A stretch of 64,000 nucleotides of DNA from Pisolithus tinctorius (GCA_024663395.1 JANFAH010000019.1:682001-746000); one strand, 5' to 3'. Shown: positions 24,134 to 37,700, counted from the stretch's first letter. Made by a program: numbers and translations. The notes: generated from the sequence alone by a model not told the origin.

Positions 24134-27061
24134 ATGGCCCACCATTCCATCCAGCGTTCCCCGGGGCATTCTTCCATACCAACCAGCACCTCACACCACT
24201 CGCGCAGCTCCATCTCCAGTGGGCTTCCAGTATCTCAGGTCGCATTTGGGCTTCAGCCTCGTCGAACATCTGAAAGCAGCTCACAGGCCAGCTCCGCTTC
24301 TACTTCCGCGACCCTGGGTCCACAGACACCTCAGTCCTCTATTCCATCATTTCGATCATTGCGGAACCTCCTCCCATTTGGGTCAGGCAAGAACTCGAGC
24401 CCCAACACCCCCAGTCCAAACACCCCGAAACCACCATTTGTCGGCTCCTTGCGTCGCTCGATAAATCATGAGAGAAAGACGTCGGTGGTGCTTGCCAGCC
24501 CCGATGATTCAGAAAAGTTTCCTGTGATTTCTATTGCTCCCGCTAGTCAAAATTTCGAGGAAGAAATGATGGCTCGCAAAAGAAGCCGCGACCTTGCAAG
24601 GTCGACATCTGATTCAGTTACACCTTCCCGGTCCCCAACAACAGGCAGCGATGATCGATATGGTAAGCAGGCATTAGTCCTCGTTAGTACAAGTTTGTGA
24701 CAACGCTCTCTAGTTCTGCCAGCCCCCTCACCTGTGTCCCCACTAGGTGCAGACTTATCCACGATCATTGAAGCCGAGAGTTCGGGAATATCGAAGCACA
24801 TTCCCTGTATTGACGAAACCACAGGTCCAGACGACCGTACCAGTTCTCCGGGCTCTCCTTTCTGCTTGGATAGACATGTCAAAGACCAGCTTCCATCACC
24901 AGACTCAAGAGACGCTTCCGTTTTGGACTTGTCTACGTCAAAGTTGAATGCAGAGGTGATGGATGCCTTGACGGAGAAAGACGCGATTAGAGCTAGTGAA
25001 TGGCTCCGCGCCGCGGACGGCATAGTAGTGGAGGATCACACGGATGACACAGCACGAGATGTGCATGGCCCCAATGAGGATCCAGACGCCACGTTAGACT
25101 TCGATGTATTGGACCCGAACCTAGCCCAGCTTCTCAGCCCACACAGCCTAAACGGAAAGCCTCATCGTTCAGCCCCTCTCAGCAACCTTAAGCCCCCCCG
25201 GGTGCATTCCAGAAGCCCAAATCCTCCCATCACACCGTCATCTCAGGTCACACCCGGAGCAGAACGTAAAATTGACACCATCTCCCCGACTCGGCACCGT
25301 CATTCCGCCCTCGCCTGCGTCGCATGGTGTTCAACAGTCATCACCCCAGCGACGTTCCGTGTCTTTATCCAGGTCATCCATGGCTAGACCGGCCGGATCT
25401 TCTCTTCCTCGTCTCACCCGTGCCGTAACAACGGCACCTTCTGCGGACCGTCCTTCACCCAAGGAAGCTGCTGGCTCACCCGGTCTCCACGGTGCGCCAA
25501 AGAAGCGTCATCAGCCACCGTCACCCTTGTCTTCGCAGGCACATTCAACTGCAGGCACACCTTCCTCAAGTTCTCCCATATCCACAGATCTCCCGTCAAG
25601 GCGGCTTCTCAGTACTCGCCTGGGATTGGCGAACCGCCATGTTCATCATACTCCCCGAGCAGCTCCCGCACAGACCTCCGGGCTGCGGCAGACAGCGAAT
25701 CACCCTCCCCGGGCTCTCAGATATCGTCTAGGACTGCATCAGATAATTATCGGCAGCGGACACCGGGGCTGAGCCTGGAGCTGGGAGGTCCATTGGATGT
25801 GAATAGGCGGAGACGACCACATTTATTTTCCAATCGGAAACGGAGTATGAGTGTCGAGGAGGCGCGTATATCTTCGACATCTAGTTCTTCGAAGGTGTCG
25901 CCGATACGACCTTCGTCTTCGCTTTCGAATCATCCCCCCGCGATGGACTGGCTAGGCCCAAGGACGGCGAAAGCGTTCGCGGCAGCTGGGCTCTTGGACG
26001 TCGACCGGGATGGAACTAATGGTCTTGGACGATATAGCTCTTTGAGAGGAAACAACGAACGGGAGGATCGCTATGTTCCCTCTAGGATGGCATTTTCTGA
26101 GGTGGCTTCCACGTGTTCCTGGGGTCGGAGTGGCAGTATCTCTCGTGTGATGACTCCTTCGGAAGGTGTCACGTGGGCCGGAAGCCCTACGTTCTCCGCT
26201 CCACGTACAACGCTTTCTGGTGGATCCACCGCACCGACGTCGATATCTGCCTCGTCGTCGGCGCACCAAGCGGCCATGCAACTTTTGAAAGATAAGCATG
26301 ATCTGGAAACGGAGGCGCTGCTAGCTGCCCTGTCGGATTCTCAACGAACGACCAAGACTTTGCGGGAAGAGAATACTCAACTCCGAGATCGCATCCAAGA
26401 ACTCGAGGATGAACTCGAAGCCTTGCGTGATCAACTCCGTCGGCTGGCGAACGGGGTGCAGCCTTCTCGGCCTGCCTCTCAGGTTGCATTTACGAAATCC
26501 ACCCTCGACAGGAAGAACGGTACACCGAGTCTGCTGTCGAATGGTGATGTTCCTCGTCGCCCCGTTGTGCAGCGATCGCATTCGTTTCTTCCTGCGCAGT
26601 CGATTAGTAGTGTGAGATCATCTGTGGATCTTGGCGGAGCCATGCGCGAGGAGTCGCCGACCCGATCTTCTGCTTTCCTTGATACACTTCCGCGATCGAC
26701 TGGCCAGCGACGAGCAAGTATTGCGTCATCGATCTTCCCAACCTTGCCAAACAATATGTCACTGCTAATGCTGGAGGAGGCCATGCATGATCATGGGGCA
26801 CTCTCATCCACGTCGGTGTCCCCACCATCTCCAAGTCGTCTACCAAAACGGCTGAATGGAAGCGTACTAAACGGCCAACATGTCAGCACCTCCATCCCTA
26901 CTCCTGCCACACCAGCGACTACCGACTTTTCGATGACCGAGGTACCTGGATCTCCCACCAGTCTTCAACTCCGGCCAGAGCACGAACTCCACCTTGGAGA
27001 TATGGCTAATCTAAGTTTATATGCTATGAGTGACGATGAGGGACAAACCTATGACCTATGA
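24134..27061 (+). CDS. Uncharacterised disordered protein with C-terminal coiled coil
   Basis: The start ATG 24134 (MAHHSIQRSPGHSSIPTSTS) follows a frame that is open further upstream but without family support. A first intron with donor GTAAGCAG lies at about 24662-24713. The protein is roughly 950 residues, rich in Ser, Pro, Thr and Arg, and probably largely disordered with many S-P sites. A clear coiled coil lies at about 26285-26450 (TLREENTQLRDRIQELEDEL, with a heptad of Leu/Ile). The C-terminus is acidic (MSDDEGQTYDL). The frame must shift by one base near 25268 (a run of four A) and again near 25589 (CCC) to keep a Ser/Pro-rich product, so either assembly errors or real breaks exist. 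I do not recognise a family. S/T-P sites plus a coiled coil suggest a phosphorylated scaffold, which is inference only. Confidence 0.6.
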
Positions 27062-27570
27062 TATCTTCACCACTTTTTTTTCTTTCCCGACTTCATTTTG
27101 GTTTCGTGTTTTCGCTTGAGCACTGTGTCATCATCTTTTCCGTATCGCCTTCTTGTTTTCGCTTTCGTTCGTGCAGGGATATCCTTTTCTTTCCTTCGAC
27201 CAACCTGGCACTCGGCTGTTTTTTGATACCTTACTTTCAACAACGCAAGATGTACTATACCCCTACATACAGTTGTTCGCATTTCCCGCAGTTAATACCG
27301 TAGATACATACAACCGTTCTGTCTGCTTTACAGGCCAGCGTTCTTTTGGTTCTGAGCCAACCGGGTATGTAGCTAGCTAGATGCAGTAATGAAACAAGAC
27401 CAAACCGGAAAGGAAGAAAAGCGTGATTTGTGATTTGAGTAGATTAGTACAGCACTGTCGATTGTGAGCTAACATCAGTACCTTTCTGTCATTATTAGCA
27501 AGCCTGACTCACGTAGATCTGCGAAGATATATTGGGTGGGGTGGATATGTCTAGTAGTACAAAATCTAGA
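27062..27570. other. Convergent intergenic region
   Basis: This is the 3' space between two convergent genes. It is T-rich on the plus strand after 27062, as expected for a 3' untranslated region. No gene, repeat or clear hairpin is seen. Confidence 0.4.
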
Positions 27571-29788
27571 TCAGCTAACTGCGAATGGTGACTTCTTCCG
27601 TAACCGCTCTCCAATACGGTAGAAAATAAATCTGTACAAGACAGGCGTCAGTGTACGCTGCCGGGAAAATCACCTTCAACGTACGGTAGCGGAGCCATGA
27701 TTGTCATGAGACCCGCCAAGAGCGCCGTTGCCCCGACTGTTCCTAGGCGGTCGTACATTGGACCAGCAAAAAGGGGGAAAGCGGCGGCAAATATACACCG
27801 GAGGGCAGCGTTACTCGCCATTGCCGAGGCTGAAATAGGGCGGTATGCAGTAACGAGGTACATAAAGGTCGACATGAAGGAGAAAAAGATGCCAGCCCCG
27901 AGTGGGACTGAGGCGATGATGGGGACGATCCAAGGAACACCGGAATAGGTGGTGAAGGCAAGCCAAAATAAGCCTGTAGAGAGGAGAGGAGGGGAGTCAA
28001 ATACTTAGATAGTAGCAAGTGAAACAACGTGCCGATTGGTACAAGGACGCTACCAACTTGACCCATGATCAGCCTGATCTCTGGCGGATACGCCCTACCA
28101 AATTGCTTTGCTTTGCGTGCGAACAATCTAATCCCGTAAACCGTCTTCAAAATCGCCGTTTGCAATGCTTATGGGCATAACATACCTGTTCCAGAACGGT
28201 AATGTGGAGAGAGCAACAAGCATTCCGATACCAAGTCCAACGAATGAGAGACCCGTCATTTGGACGTTGAAATGATGCTTGTCTTCGAATATAACCGGAA
28301 ACGCTTGGAACGCCAGGTACAGCACCCCCAATAACAACGCATTCCTTGGGTAATAGGTATTGAGAGTGATCCGTATTAACCACTTAGCATCACGTACCAC
28401 GTATTCAGGAGGAGTGCCATTCTATCGAAGAGCAGGAGCTCTAAAACGATGCTCAGATGACTGGTGAGTGAACCCAGTTCATGCGAACTTACGAAAGGGT
28501 TTGTAGCAACTGATCAAGATCGCGGAAGCTAAGCTACCCTGTTTTGTCCAAGGGAGCATAATATTTTGGATTACCCGTTTGCTCTCGTAGCCTAGGGGGC
28601 ATTGAAAAATAACTGGTTTACCACCACAAAGTATACTCACCTGGCAGCTTTCCTCTTGAGTAGGACAGGCGCATAAGTTTCAGGGACAAACTGAGAGCGC
28701 TAATGAACAAGTGTCGTTATTCAGCATCGACGACCAACTCACAATGAGCAAAAGGATGCACTGTCCAAAGATCCAGCACAAGTCTATGCGATAGGTCCAC
28801 CGCCAATCAAGGTTCTGCAAAGCTTAGGCACAAGGTGAAGGATCCAACACAAATGAAGTACTAACCTGGTTGATAAACCTGACAAACAGTGTCAATACCA
28901 ACCAACCAAACGCAAGGCACGTCACGCACCCAGCAATCAATGGACCGAGGGTCGGGCCGATAAACGGTGACCTGATAGCAGACTCAACACTTCCTCTACC
29001 GTATCTGTTTTCAGCCCGCTTACACCGTGTAGACACCCATGGGACTAAAACTTCGGTAAGAATAGAACATTGATGATTCATCATCTTTCACTCACTTGAG
29101 CACCTCCGAGTCCGGAAACAGGTCACTTACGGAGCCACCAGCTACGCTCAAGAACGCCGACCCGCAAAAACCCGTCAATAACCGGAAGATAAGGAAGACG
29201 GCTGCAAACACAGCAGTGCGCAGTAGAGCGCAGCACTGTTTGGTAAAATATGGAGAAACAGACCAACGGTTCCCTTACCGATGTTCGGAGCGAAGGCGAC
29301 CGGGAATGTCAAAATAAAGAATGAAATATATGAAACTCTGTATATGATATTCCGACCTTCATTCCAAATAACTGTTTCAGCAATAGTTTACCAGCCTGAG
29401 TAGTCATACGTGCCATAAACTTCGGAGAGTGGGCCGACAAGTAGCGGCCCAATACCAAGCCCAAGAACAAACAAGCTAATGCCGAGTATCGCGACCTCAT
29501 GCGATACGTGGAAAGTTTCAGCACTGCCCGTCTCCGTGAAAGCGTCCTAGAGGATGTTCCAGATCAGGGGCGGAAAGGGAGCGCATAATAACTCACCATT
29601 GAAGACGCCGAGGTGGCGCACAGAGCGCCAAGGCTAATGACAAAAACGGCTATCCAACGCCTCAAAGCGGACATCTTTTGAGCGTCTTCATGTGTTTCTA
29701 AGGCTGCGAGAAATGGATCTTCTACATGTGCTTGTTCGATATCCTCAACCGCTGTCTCCGCGGATTTTCCCGAAGTGCTCGCCCGCAT
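27571..29788 (-). CDS. MFS transporter of the DHA1 drug:H+ antiporter type
   Basis: ATG 29788 opens a hydrophilic cytosolic N-terminus ([20 protein letters not shown]) followed by [20 protein letters not shown]. Further exons show [34 protein letters not shown] (antiporter motif C of the 12-helix family, near 28930-28975), [10 protein letters not shown] (near 28800), [41 protein letters not shown] and [14 protein letters not shown]. The end is [17 protein letters not shown] with TGA at 27571-27573. The W-R-W-x-Y/F-x-I-D block between helices 5 and 6 and motif C mark the DHA1 multidrug and polyamine exporters at the plasma membrane. Many short introns are present and I could not fix all junctions. 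Substrate is unknown. Confidence 0.8.
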
Positions 29789-31250
29789 TTTGCTGTTAAC
29801 AAAGCTCGTTGTGTATTGTAGACGGTGAAAACAGACACAAGAATGATGAACTCATATAACACCCTGTTGAAACACGACCTTAAAACGCGATACATTGGAG
29901 TTAAAATGACCCGGACGGACTATGTTTGTTCCCTTCGTACCATTTATTAATGGACCCTGACACACTCACGAGACTGCTCAGTCAGCTTCACTGATCAGCC
30001 TGTTCGCATACTTACGTGAGCGACGAACGAAGGAAGCGGCTCGGACTCTCAGCCTGACAGGGATCCTACGATTGTCTGCTGGGACATCGCCAGCTTAAAA
30101 CGACTCTGGTAAACCCTGACTTCAGTTTACATGGTTGTCGTCAACAAACAAACAGCTGGACGCCATGTGTGGGATTGGTCAAGTTTTGCAGTACTTACAG
30201 TGTGCCCCGTTTTGTCTAGTTCGAGGTATCGGCTTAGGAAGATGCATCCGTAGAAGAGCGTCGCTGTGAGCTATTAGTAAGTGGATGGGCTGAATGGAGT
30301 TTCGGCTCGGCGCGCGGGCCGCCGGCCCGATAGTTTGTGGATACTGTACATTAATGTACATCGGCGCGGTCGGAAGATTGTATGTGTTGGAGGCACTATG
30401 TCTCCGGTCTCCGCTATTAATCTAAAACACAGCTAAACAATATATGATTATCTGTGAGGGATTGGGTATTCGGTGGCGGTAGGCCCTTGGGCCCGCCTTG
30501 GCCCACATGCTGGAAACCGGAGTCTGCCGGAAGGACAGCGGCTGTCCGCCACCCGAGACGGCCTGCGTGGCCTGCGTTTAATCTTGGACCAACACCACGT
30601 TCTGCCTGCTTGGCTGAGGACACAGTAGATCCTCGTCCCTTCCACTAGGAAGTGCTGTGCCCGTATCTGACCCGGAGGTCCAGCCCGGTTCAGATGGGGC
30701 GAATCGGAAGTGCTCGCGGTCTCCCCCTTGAATCCGCCCAAGCTTCGGATTCTGACGTCTCCATGACACCCTTGTCATTTTACTGAGCGTATGTGAGACC
30801 ACGCTACGGCCAGTGGGAATTGTAGGTAAGTACATAACCAGTGTCTTCGGTCCATACTAGCATCGATGCTGGCCCTCGTGCCTACTTGCTGATTTGACTA
30901 TAATTGCCATAAGGCATTTCTGAAGATATCTAGTAACCGAACGCATTCGTGAGCGCAACTGTTCGTTAGTCTGCAGGGCAGTCAAAATTCTGCAATGCTT
31001 AGCTAACCCCGGCAATCTACGAAAGCGGAAGCGGCGTGCGTATCGCACGAGGCCCCGCCCCTCAGGCGCCACTTAAGAAACCGGTGACATATGTATCTTG
31101 CGCGACTATCCCTGATTCTGGGCGAGCCAAATGGAGACATTATGCTCCTCGACCTTGTGGTAAAGTGGCACGAGGACATGCCACCTGCTCCCTTGTTTGA
31201 TACCCGGACCCAGCACCCAGTGCAGTAGTGATCAGCTGAACACGCAACTG
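29789..31250. other. Intergenic, no gene recognised
   Basis: This stretch holds the MFS promoter (minus strand) and unassigned sequence. Two strong palindromes at 30315-30329 and 30345-30360 are listed separately. The frames at 30417-30741 are Pro/Gly/Arg-rich on both strands and show no domain. Confidence 0.4.
30315..30360. promoter_or_regulatory. Pair of palindromes, possible protein-binding site
   Basis: CGGGCCG-C-CGGCCCG (30315-30329) is a perfect inverted repeat, and TGTACATTAATGTACA (30345-30360) is a perfect 16-base palindrome. They are 15 bases apart. CGG-containing inverted repeats are typical targets of Zn(II)2Cys6 regulators. No target gene is certain; the nearest start codon is the MFS gene about 530 bases to the left, transcribed away. 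Confidence 0.35.
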
Positions 31251-31269
31251 TCGTCAAATCTCAGGCAAT

Positions 31270-32150
31270 ATGACAGCGGAAATGTGCATGCAGGCGACCA
31301 CGTGCACTGAAATTTTACAAGGGTATCAGAGTACAAGCTCAACTGCGGTGATATTGATACACTGTTGGACTCAAAATTTCCAGAATTCGATACTACTGGC
31401 GGCTCTTTCGAAGGGGAATTCCCCGCCCCAACTTTTCACGTCCGCCAAGCTTTCCTGCACGCTGACCCAAAGCTTTTTACTGCGTCTCGAGCAGCTGTGA
31501 GATCATTCACGCGCCCGCCCTCGAGTTCTTCTTTGCAACTCTGCCTCGTCTATCAGCACAGAATCGAGCGCCTGCATCCGTGACAGTACAAACCTGAATC
31601 GCTTGGCTGATATCTGTGTCAATGACCGCTAGCATAGCGGCCATGGACCCATCCCGACCCCACCTCAATCCTATGGTCGCTTTTACGATGGTCACAAGCA
31701 GTCCGAGGCTCGCAAAACCCATACCAGCTCCGTAGAGGGAGCGGATTCGAGCCAATGTATTATCGAGGCTTGAGGAAGGAGCAGCATGGATCCCGTCTAA
31801 TTCTGGTTCAAACAACCCGTTGGTGTTTGCTATCCGCTTTGCGATTGTCTGACGGAGACGGATGCGTGCAGCATCCGTGAACGCAGATGCGAGACCAGGG
31901 CTCCCCGAGGCGAGCAGGTTCCTAGTGATAGCACGTAAACTGGGAAGTGGTGTGAGTACTCGTGCTCATAAGTGATCGAGTAAAGGGTAAGACTTGCTCT
32001 TCGATCGTGGCATTGGCGATAAGCGTATCGACCTGGACGTGACCCACATGGTGAACACGATACCCCCAGGGTTCTGTGGGTGACGTACCATGAGATTTCT
32101 GGAAGGAGACCATATCAGGCGTAGTGGAAGCGTAATCGTTGTAGACACTT
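31270..32150. other. Unassigned coding-like fragments
   Basis: Two segments look protein-like but could not be joined. On the plus strand, 31370-31500 gives FPEFDTTGGSFEGEFPAPTF and RQAFLHADPKLFTASRAA. On the minus strand, 31920-31580 gives NLLASGSPGLASAFTDAARI, then a hydrophobic MGFASLGLLVTIVKATIGL and AVIDTDISQAIQ. Further minus-strand sequence at 32113-31922 gives VQVDTLIANATIEEQVLPFT. The minus-strand pieces may be exons of one membrane-associated protein of about 200 residues. I recognise no family and assign no function. Confidence 0.25.
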
Positions 32151-32750
32151 ACACATGCCCAAAAGCCTTAATACCGTCTGGTGAATGAGCAACGATCTGT
32201 GGTGCTGGCATTCTCGTTGGTGTTAGCGCTTAAGCACAGAAACAGGCCGAGGGGGGACACGGGAACAAGTCGCGACCGTTTGGACCTTGAATTTATTGGC
32301 AGAATTTTGTTTCGGAGCCCATCCGGTCCACCAACGCTGTGCATCCGTGCACGATATCGTCATCTCGTGGCAAGTACTAAAAATTTACAATATGGTAAGC
32401 TACGAGATCATCGCTGATCATCTGACAGCCTCAACTCGAACCAGTGCTGTCACTGCTGGCACCACTGCTATTAAAATCCTGGTTTTGTATGGGTGGCTGA
32501 TCGTGCGGCCAGTGCCACGTCGACGTCAGGCCCCGAGCGCGGTCTGTAACTTGTTCGCCGCCATTAACCTTTGATATGCAACGCCCCGGCCGTCGGCTCA
32601 TGTCTAGGGAGGCGTTTCACTAGCATCTCTACTGTCCGAGTCATTTTTATGCCCGCCCTAGGCGCCGCTTTCTAGGATGAGTCGGAGCTTAATCCAACTC
32701 CATTAAATAAACTACAAACATTTGTCTTGCTCATCCTCGAATCGCCCCCG

Positions 32751-34324
32751 ATGTCGTGCAGCAAGACCACACAGGAAACATTCGAACTTGGTCCGTTCAT
32801 CGCTTCGAGGATCTGGGTCGGACTCTGGCAACTCTCCAGCAATGCATGGGGTAGTGCCTCAGCAGCCAAAATTCGACAGGGTATGGCGCGACACGTTGAG
32901 CTGGGTTACAATGCATTTGGTGCGGCGCCCTTTCTTGTCGTCTATTGTTCATGGCAATCTGAAACGTCCTCGCCCCCAGATATGGTGCGATCTGATGGTC
33001 TCGTTACTTGATTTCCTTCTCACCAAACATGTGTGCCGATTCCTATTGCTTAGGGTAATAATTCACCCCAATCATGGCATGGCTATTCGCATTGGCTAAT
33101 GTTCGGTTTGCAGCGGACCACTATGGGAGCGCCGAGATCCTCTTCGTATGCCATGCAGCTCGATATCACAACTTGTCACTGAAATCCAACACCATCTAGG
33201 GCCAGTACAGAGAAACCCTTTCCGAACCAACGAGTGTCCTGGGCGCTACGAAATGGTGTGTTTTTAGAAAGACGGAACCCTCTCGTTCTGTCGTGGAGGC
33301 CGCCTTACGAGAGCGCATGAGTCGCATGCGAACCACGTCAGTTGATCTGCTTCAGGTACATTCCTCAATGTCTCCGTTGGTATCACGTGCCTCCCTTGGT
33401 GATGTCCTTGACATGCAGTTCCACTGGCACAACTATTCAGATAAAGGCTATCTTTCTGCACTGCAGATCCTTCAAGATCTGCAACACGAAGGTTTGATAT
33501 CGGCTGTGGGTCTATGTAATTTCGACGCCATACGGACGGACGAGATTTGCACCCAGCTTGGGCCAGGATTTATCGTCTCTAATCAAGTGCAAGTGCGAAT
33601 GTTGCCGCTGATTTGTTATTGCTATTCACTGTCTCTCACGCTCCCTATCCAGTTTTCTCTTATCGACACCCGCCCCTTACATGGCATGGCAGACGTTTGT
33701 GAGAGGCATAATGTTAAATTGTTGACATATGGCACACTAGTGAGTTTAATTGCAAACATTTTTTTGACAGTTCGTTTCCATTACGTTCCTTTTTCAGTGC
33801 GGCGGATTCTTATCGGATAAATGGCTCCATAAACCGGAGCCAGACTTATATACCGGAGACTTGACACCATCCCAGCGCAAGGTACGTACATACAGGGTAG
33901 AATGTACACAGCCCGACCGTAACTCACTGGTTTCATCCCGTTCCACCCGTTAGTACCTCGATGTCATCAAGGTATGGGGCTCCTGGCCACTTTTCCAATC
34001 GCTTTTGGCGGTGCTGCGTAAAATCGGGGACCGTCATCGCCGGAGCATCGCCAACATTGCCACACGATGGGTTCTTGATCATCCCTTCGTCGGAGCTGTG
34101 ATCATCGGTACGTGTACACTGCTTGATTCTCAATTTGGATATTCGATTGTTTTTTAGGTGTTAGATTGGGTGTTTCGGAGCACCCTGATGAGAACTTGCA
34201 GGTTTTTGGATTCTCCCTGTCGGAACAAGACAACAAAGATATCGAAGCCGTGCTCGAGTTGTCCGGTGGACGCCAGATGATAACCACAATCGGTGATTGT
34301 GGTGACGAATACCGACGAGATTGA
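32751..34324 (+). CDS. Aldo/keto reductase
   Basis: ATG 32751 (MSCSKTTQETFELGPF) leads to IWVGLWQLSSNAWGSASAAK and GYNAF. After an intron the blocks DHYGSAEILF (the YG of the active site), GATKWCVF (catalytic Lys), DLLQFHWHNYSD (catalytic His), GLISAVGLCNFD and VSNQVQFSLIDTRP (NADPH pocket) follow. Then come LLTYGTLCGGFLSDKWL, DHPFVGAVIIGVRLGVSEHP (Rossmann-like end of the barrel) and TGA at 34322-34324. This is a TIM-barrel NAD(P)H-dependent oxidoreductase acting on aldehydes or ketones in the cytosol. The usual Asp in F-D-M-A-D-H-Y-G is not recovered by standard splicing of the intron from 32921 to about 33114. A six-base candidate exon (32980-32985) encodes it but lacks a GT donor. Otherwise the family motifs are present. 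Substrate unknown. Confidence 0.75.
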
Positions 34325-34775
34325 CTAGTCTGTTTATTAATTATGTACTGCAAACCACGAACTATCGGGCAAATCAACGTTACATACTGTCTTGGCTCTC
34401 ACATATTGTGAGGTCGCATGGCAGTTCCATGTGATTCAAGCTTAATCCGTGCTTCGAAGGGTGTTGCTCTATTAGGTTTTCTACCGATCTGGTTTAGGTT
34501 TCCCCGGTTTCTGGTAGGTTCCCTGTGGCAATCTGGAGCATCATATCCAAAGAAAGGGCGCGTGTATCCTTTGCCGGCCGTATAATATATAGTTAGAACT
34601 CCTAGTACAGGACTGGGGTATGCAAGTGATTGATTGTACAAGATGTTAATTTATGGGCGCTGTGATGCTGGTCCGAAAAGAGCCTGATCTAAGGAATGGA
34701 ACGCAAGTGATTATTGATGAATATGTAACGTGCCAGTAGGTTCCAACGATGTCTTGCTGCGGCGCTTCAATGACG
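34325..34775. other. Convergent intergenic region
   Basis: This is the shared 3' space between the aldo/keto reductase (plus) and the hydrolase (minus). TATATAG near 34589 is AT-rich but has no gene next to it in the right orientation. Nothing else is seen. Confidence 0.4.
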
Positions 34776-37700
34776 TCAGAGCTTGCTCACAGGATGGTCA
34801 CGAGCTGATATCATCGAGGCCGATAGGCGCTGGATGGGCTGCAGCTTGCGCTTGAGGTCTCTTTGGATGGCCGTCTTGGGATGCCAATTTCGAAAAGCGT
34901 CTCGTAAAGCGACCAGTTCATCGGAAAATAAACGTGTAACCCTATCATCAGCGATCAAGTCGCGGAGTGCCCATGGAATCTGAATGCAAAGGATAAAACG
35001 AGATTGAGCCTGATGAGGATTCCCCGTCGCCGCCGGAGATGAGCAGAAGACGTACTTCGTAATCATTCTGTTCTGTCAGTGCGTTAAATGATTCTGTTGT
35101 TAATTCTGCTTGATCCTCAAGACCATTATTGGCGAGGAACAAGTAGTTTATGGCTAAGCTATAAAGGTAAATGATAAGCCAGATGGCCATAAGAGGGCAA
35201 TCTACATGCTTACGTATATGTACCAAGCTCCTCATACGGTGTAGAATGGCCGATGCCGTTCAGCGAGCCTGCAGTTGCTTCGGACAGATGAGTGAGTAAT
35301 CCACTGTCCGACAGTCCAGCATTCCGAATGCGAAGGAGCAGCGCGAGTAAGTTAGAGAGAAAGTCAGAAGAACTACAGGAGAGGTCAACGAAGCGTGAGA
35401 AATGATGAACAGTGCTACCTACTGGTATGCATCTCCGTCTATGTAGATCGCACGAAGAATCAATGGATGGGAGACTGATGTGAACAACCCAGAATACAGT
35501 CCCACGACTTGATCATTCAGAGAGGCGATGTAGACCATCTTGATCTGGTTCGAAACGATTCACATAGGCTGCTGCGACGAAAGTTCTAGGGAAAAAATGC
35601 TTACCCCATTGTTCAAGACGTTTTGCAATGCCCTCATGTAGTCTTTGGATGTCGCACTTTCCGTGTTCTGAGGAATCAATCAGAACTGAGCGTGTTTACG
35701 GCTTCGGAGATATTACCTGAAACTCGAATAGCTCACGGGCCGCCGTGGATTCAAAATACTGCGAGATCAGTGAGTAATGTACAACGTATTAGCATCCCTG
35801 GGAACCCACTTGGATGTAGGGGGAAAGCAAGGAGCTCGTATTCAGGTAACGGAGAGGTCCTAAGTGAATGCCACACAGGGCCAAACAACAGATACGCTGC
35901 GGAGGTAATGGAACATCCCCAGGCAGAACACCGTTGTTTGACGTCGTCCGAATATGGCGGTCAGCAATAAGGCGGTCCAGGATGTGGGTAGATACTATGG
36001 ACCCTGAGAATGTGTCGCGACAAATATAGCGTCTGCTTCACGAAGAGCATCCATCCATTCGTCGTTCGAGATCAGGTTCTGATACAATCTGCATCAAAGG
36101 GGGATGGTCAGGGTGAGCGTGCCGCTGAAGGTATTGACAAATCCATACTTCTCAACGCGGCGATTAATTGTTCCCTCGCCCTCCAGGGGAATCTTCGTAA
36201 TCTTTGTTAATTTCACATTGTGCTTTTCCTGAAACTCGTCTAGTGTTTGCACGACTCTATTGACCAACTTGGAACTAGTGCCTGTTGGCTGCAGGCCGCG
36301 TTTAATCACAGCATGAGTAAGCAAGGTTATCGATGTGTACTAACCTCGCCAATGAAAGTCCGCGCCACAGCACCTTCAAGGAACGATAACAATCAGTAGA
36401 TTTCACTGATAATAGACCGTGACATACCCGGGAACCATCCATGGACACCGATGACAACTACTCGTCGGCAACCCCTCAAGACGTCCGTGCTATCATCCCC
36501 GAGAATGTTCCATGCGCGTGGAAGAGCCCTCTCATACGGGGAACAATGATCTTCCCGTCCTTTCCCTTTCCCCTTTCTCCGCGGGAGCCTCACTTCGGGA
36601 AATAAAACCTCCGTGACAGACTTGAGCGCCTTCGCCAGGGGTAGATGGAGGCGCTTCTGGGATAATAGATCTAGGCGGAGAGTGAAAGATATCCTCCCAA
36701 GTGGGTAGAATTACGTTGGGCGAAGGTGGTGTCGCGGGTGTCTTTACAATGGATTTCTTGGAAGGCGAAGGAGATGACTGCCGTACCACGACTTCGCGCA
36801 AACCTGCCTCTGAGGTGGTTACGGTGGTTACTTTCTGTTGCTGCTTCACATCAACAGCAACGGGAGATCCTCGGCCAGATGCCGAAGCGAGCTGGGACGG
36901 TTTGTCTCCTTAATCGATGGTCCCTGGGTGCCCGCCGAGCTCGGCAATGAAGAACTGCCAGTACCTTCGGCGGCGCTGGCATCCTCATCAATATCCATCA
37001 CTTCCATTTCTCCTTCTTTCTCATACGTGATACTCTTCATTGCCACAGCCCGAGTAGAGAAGAAAGACATCCAGCCTGTTCGATTTTGGGATATCGATGA
37101 CTGGATAGGATTGATAGATCCGGTGGCGGGAACGTTGGCATCCGGGCCCTCTATTGAAGGAACGGACGGTTCCTGGTAAGTCGGCTCGGGTTTCTGATCA
37201 ATTGATTGCTGGCAAGCTGACTTTACACCAGCATCGCCATCTGACGGCACCACCGAAGAGGGCGCTTGGTACCGGGACCACGGAGCATACCATACAAAGC
37301 CCTGGGACTTCTTCGTATCAGCGGACGTTGTAGGAACCTCATCTTGATCTTGGGCTTCATATGGTATATCCTTGTCCTTGCTCTCCGATTTGGAAATTGG
37401 GGCAGGCTGGCACTCAGTCCCAAGCTGTGTAGCAGACGAAGCAGGTGGCGGTGCATCGACATCCTCCATCGGATGCGCTGGCTGGTGTTCAGTTCCTGCA
37501 GCGCCGGAGAAAGGCTGGCTGTGTTGATCACTGGCACCGCGACCCCAGCCAAGATATGACCACCAGGTGCCTGCGCTGTTATCAGTCCTAGCTTGTTCGG
37601 AACATTCGTGGTCCCTGGGGCCTTAGGGGCATCAGGTGTTTCCGTCTCTGACTCAACTGTAGTAGCCGGCACATCCATGGGAAGAGAATCAATAGGGGTT

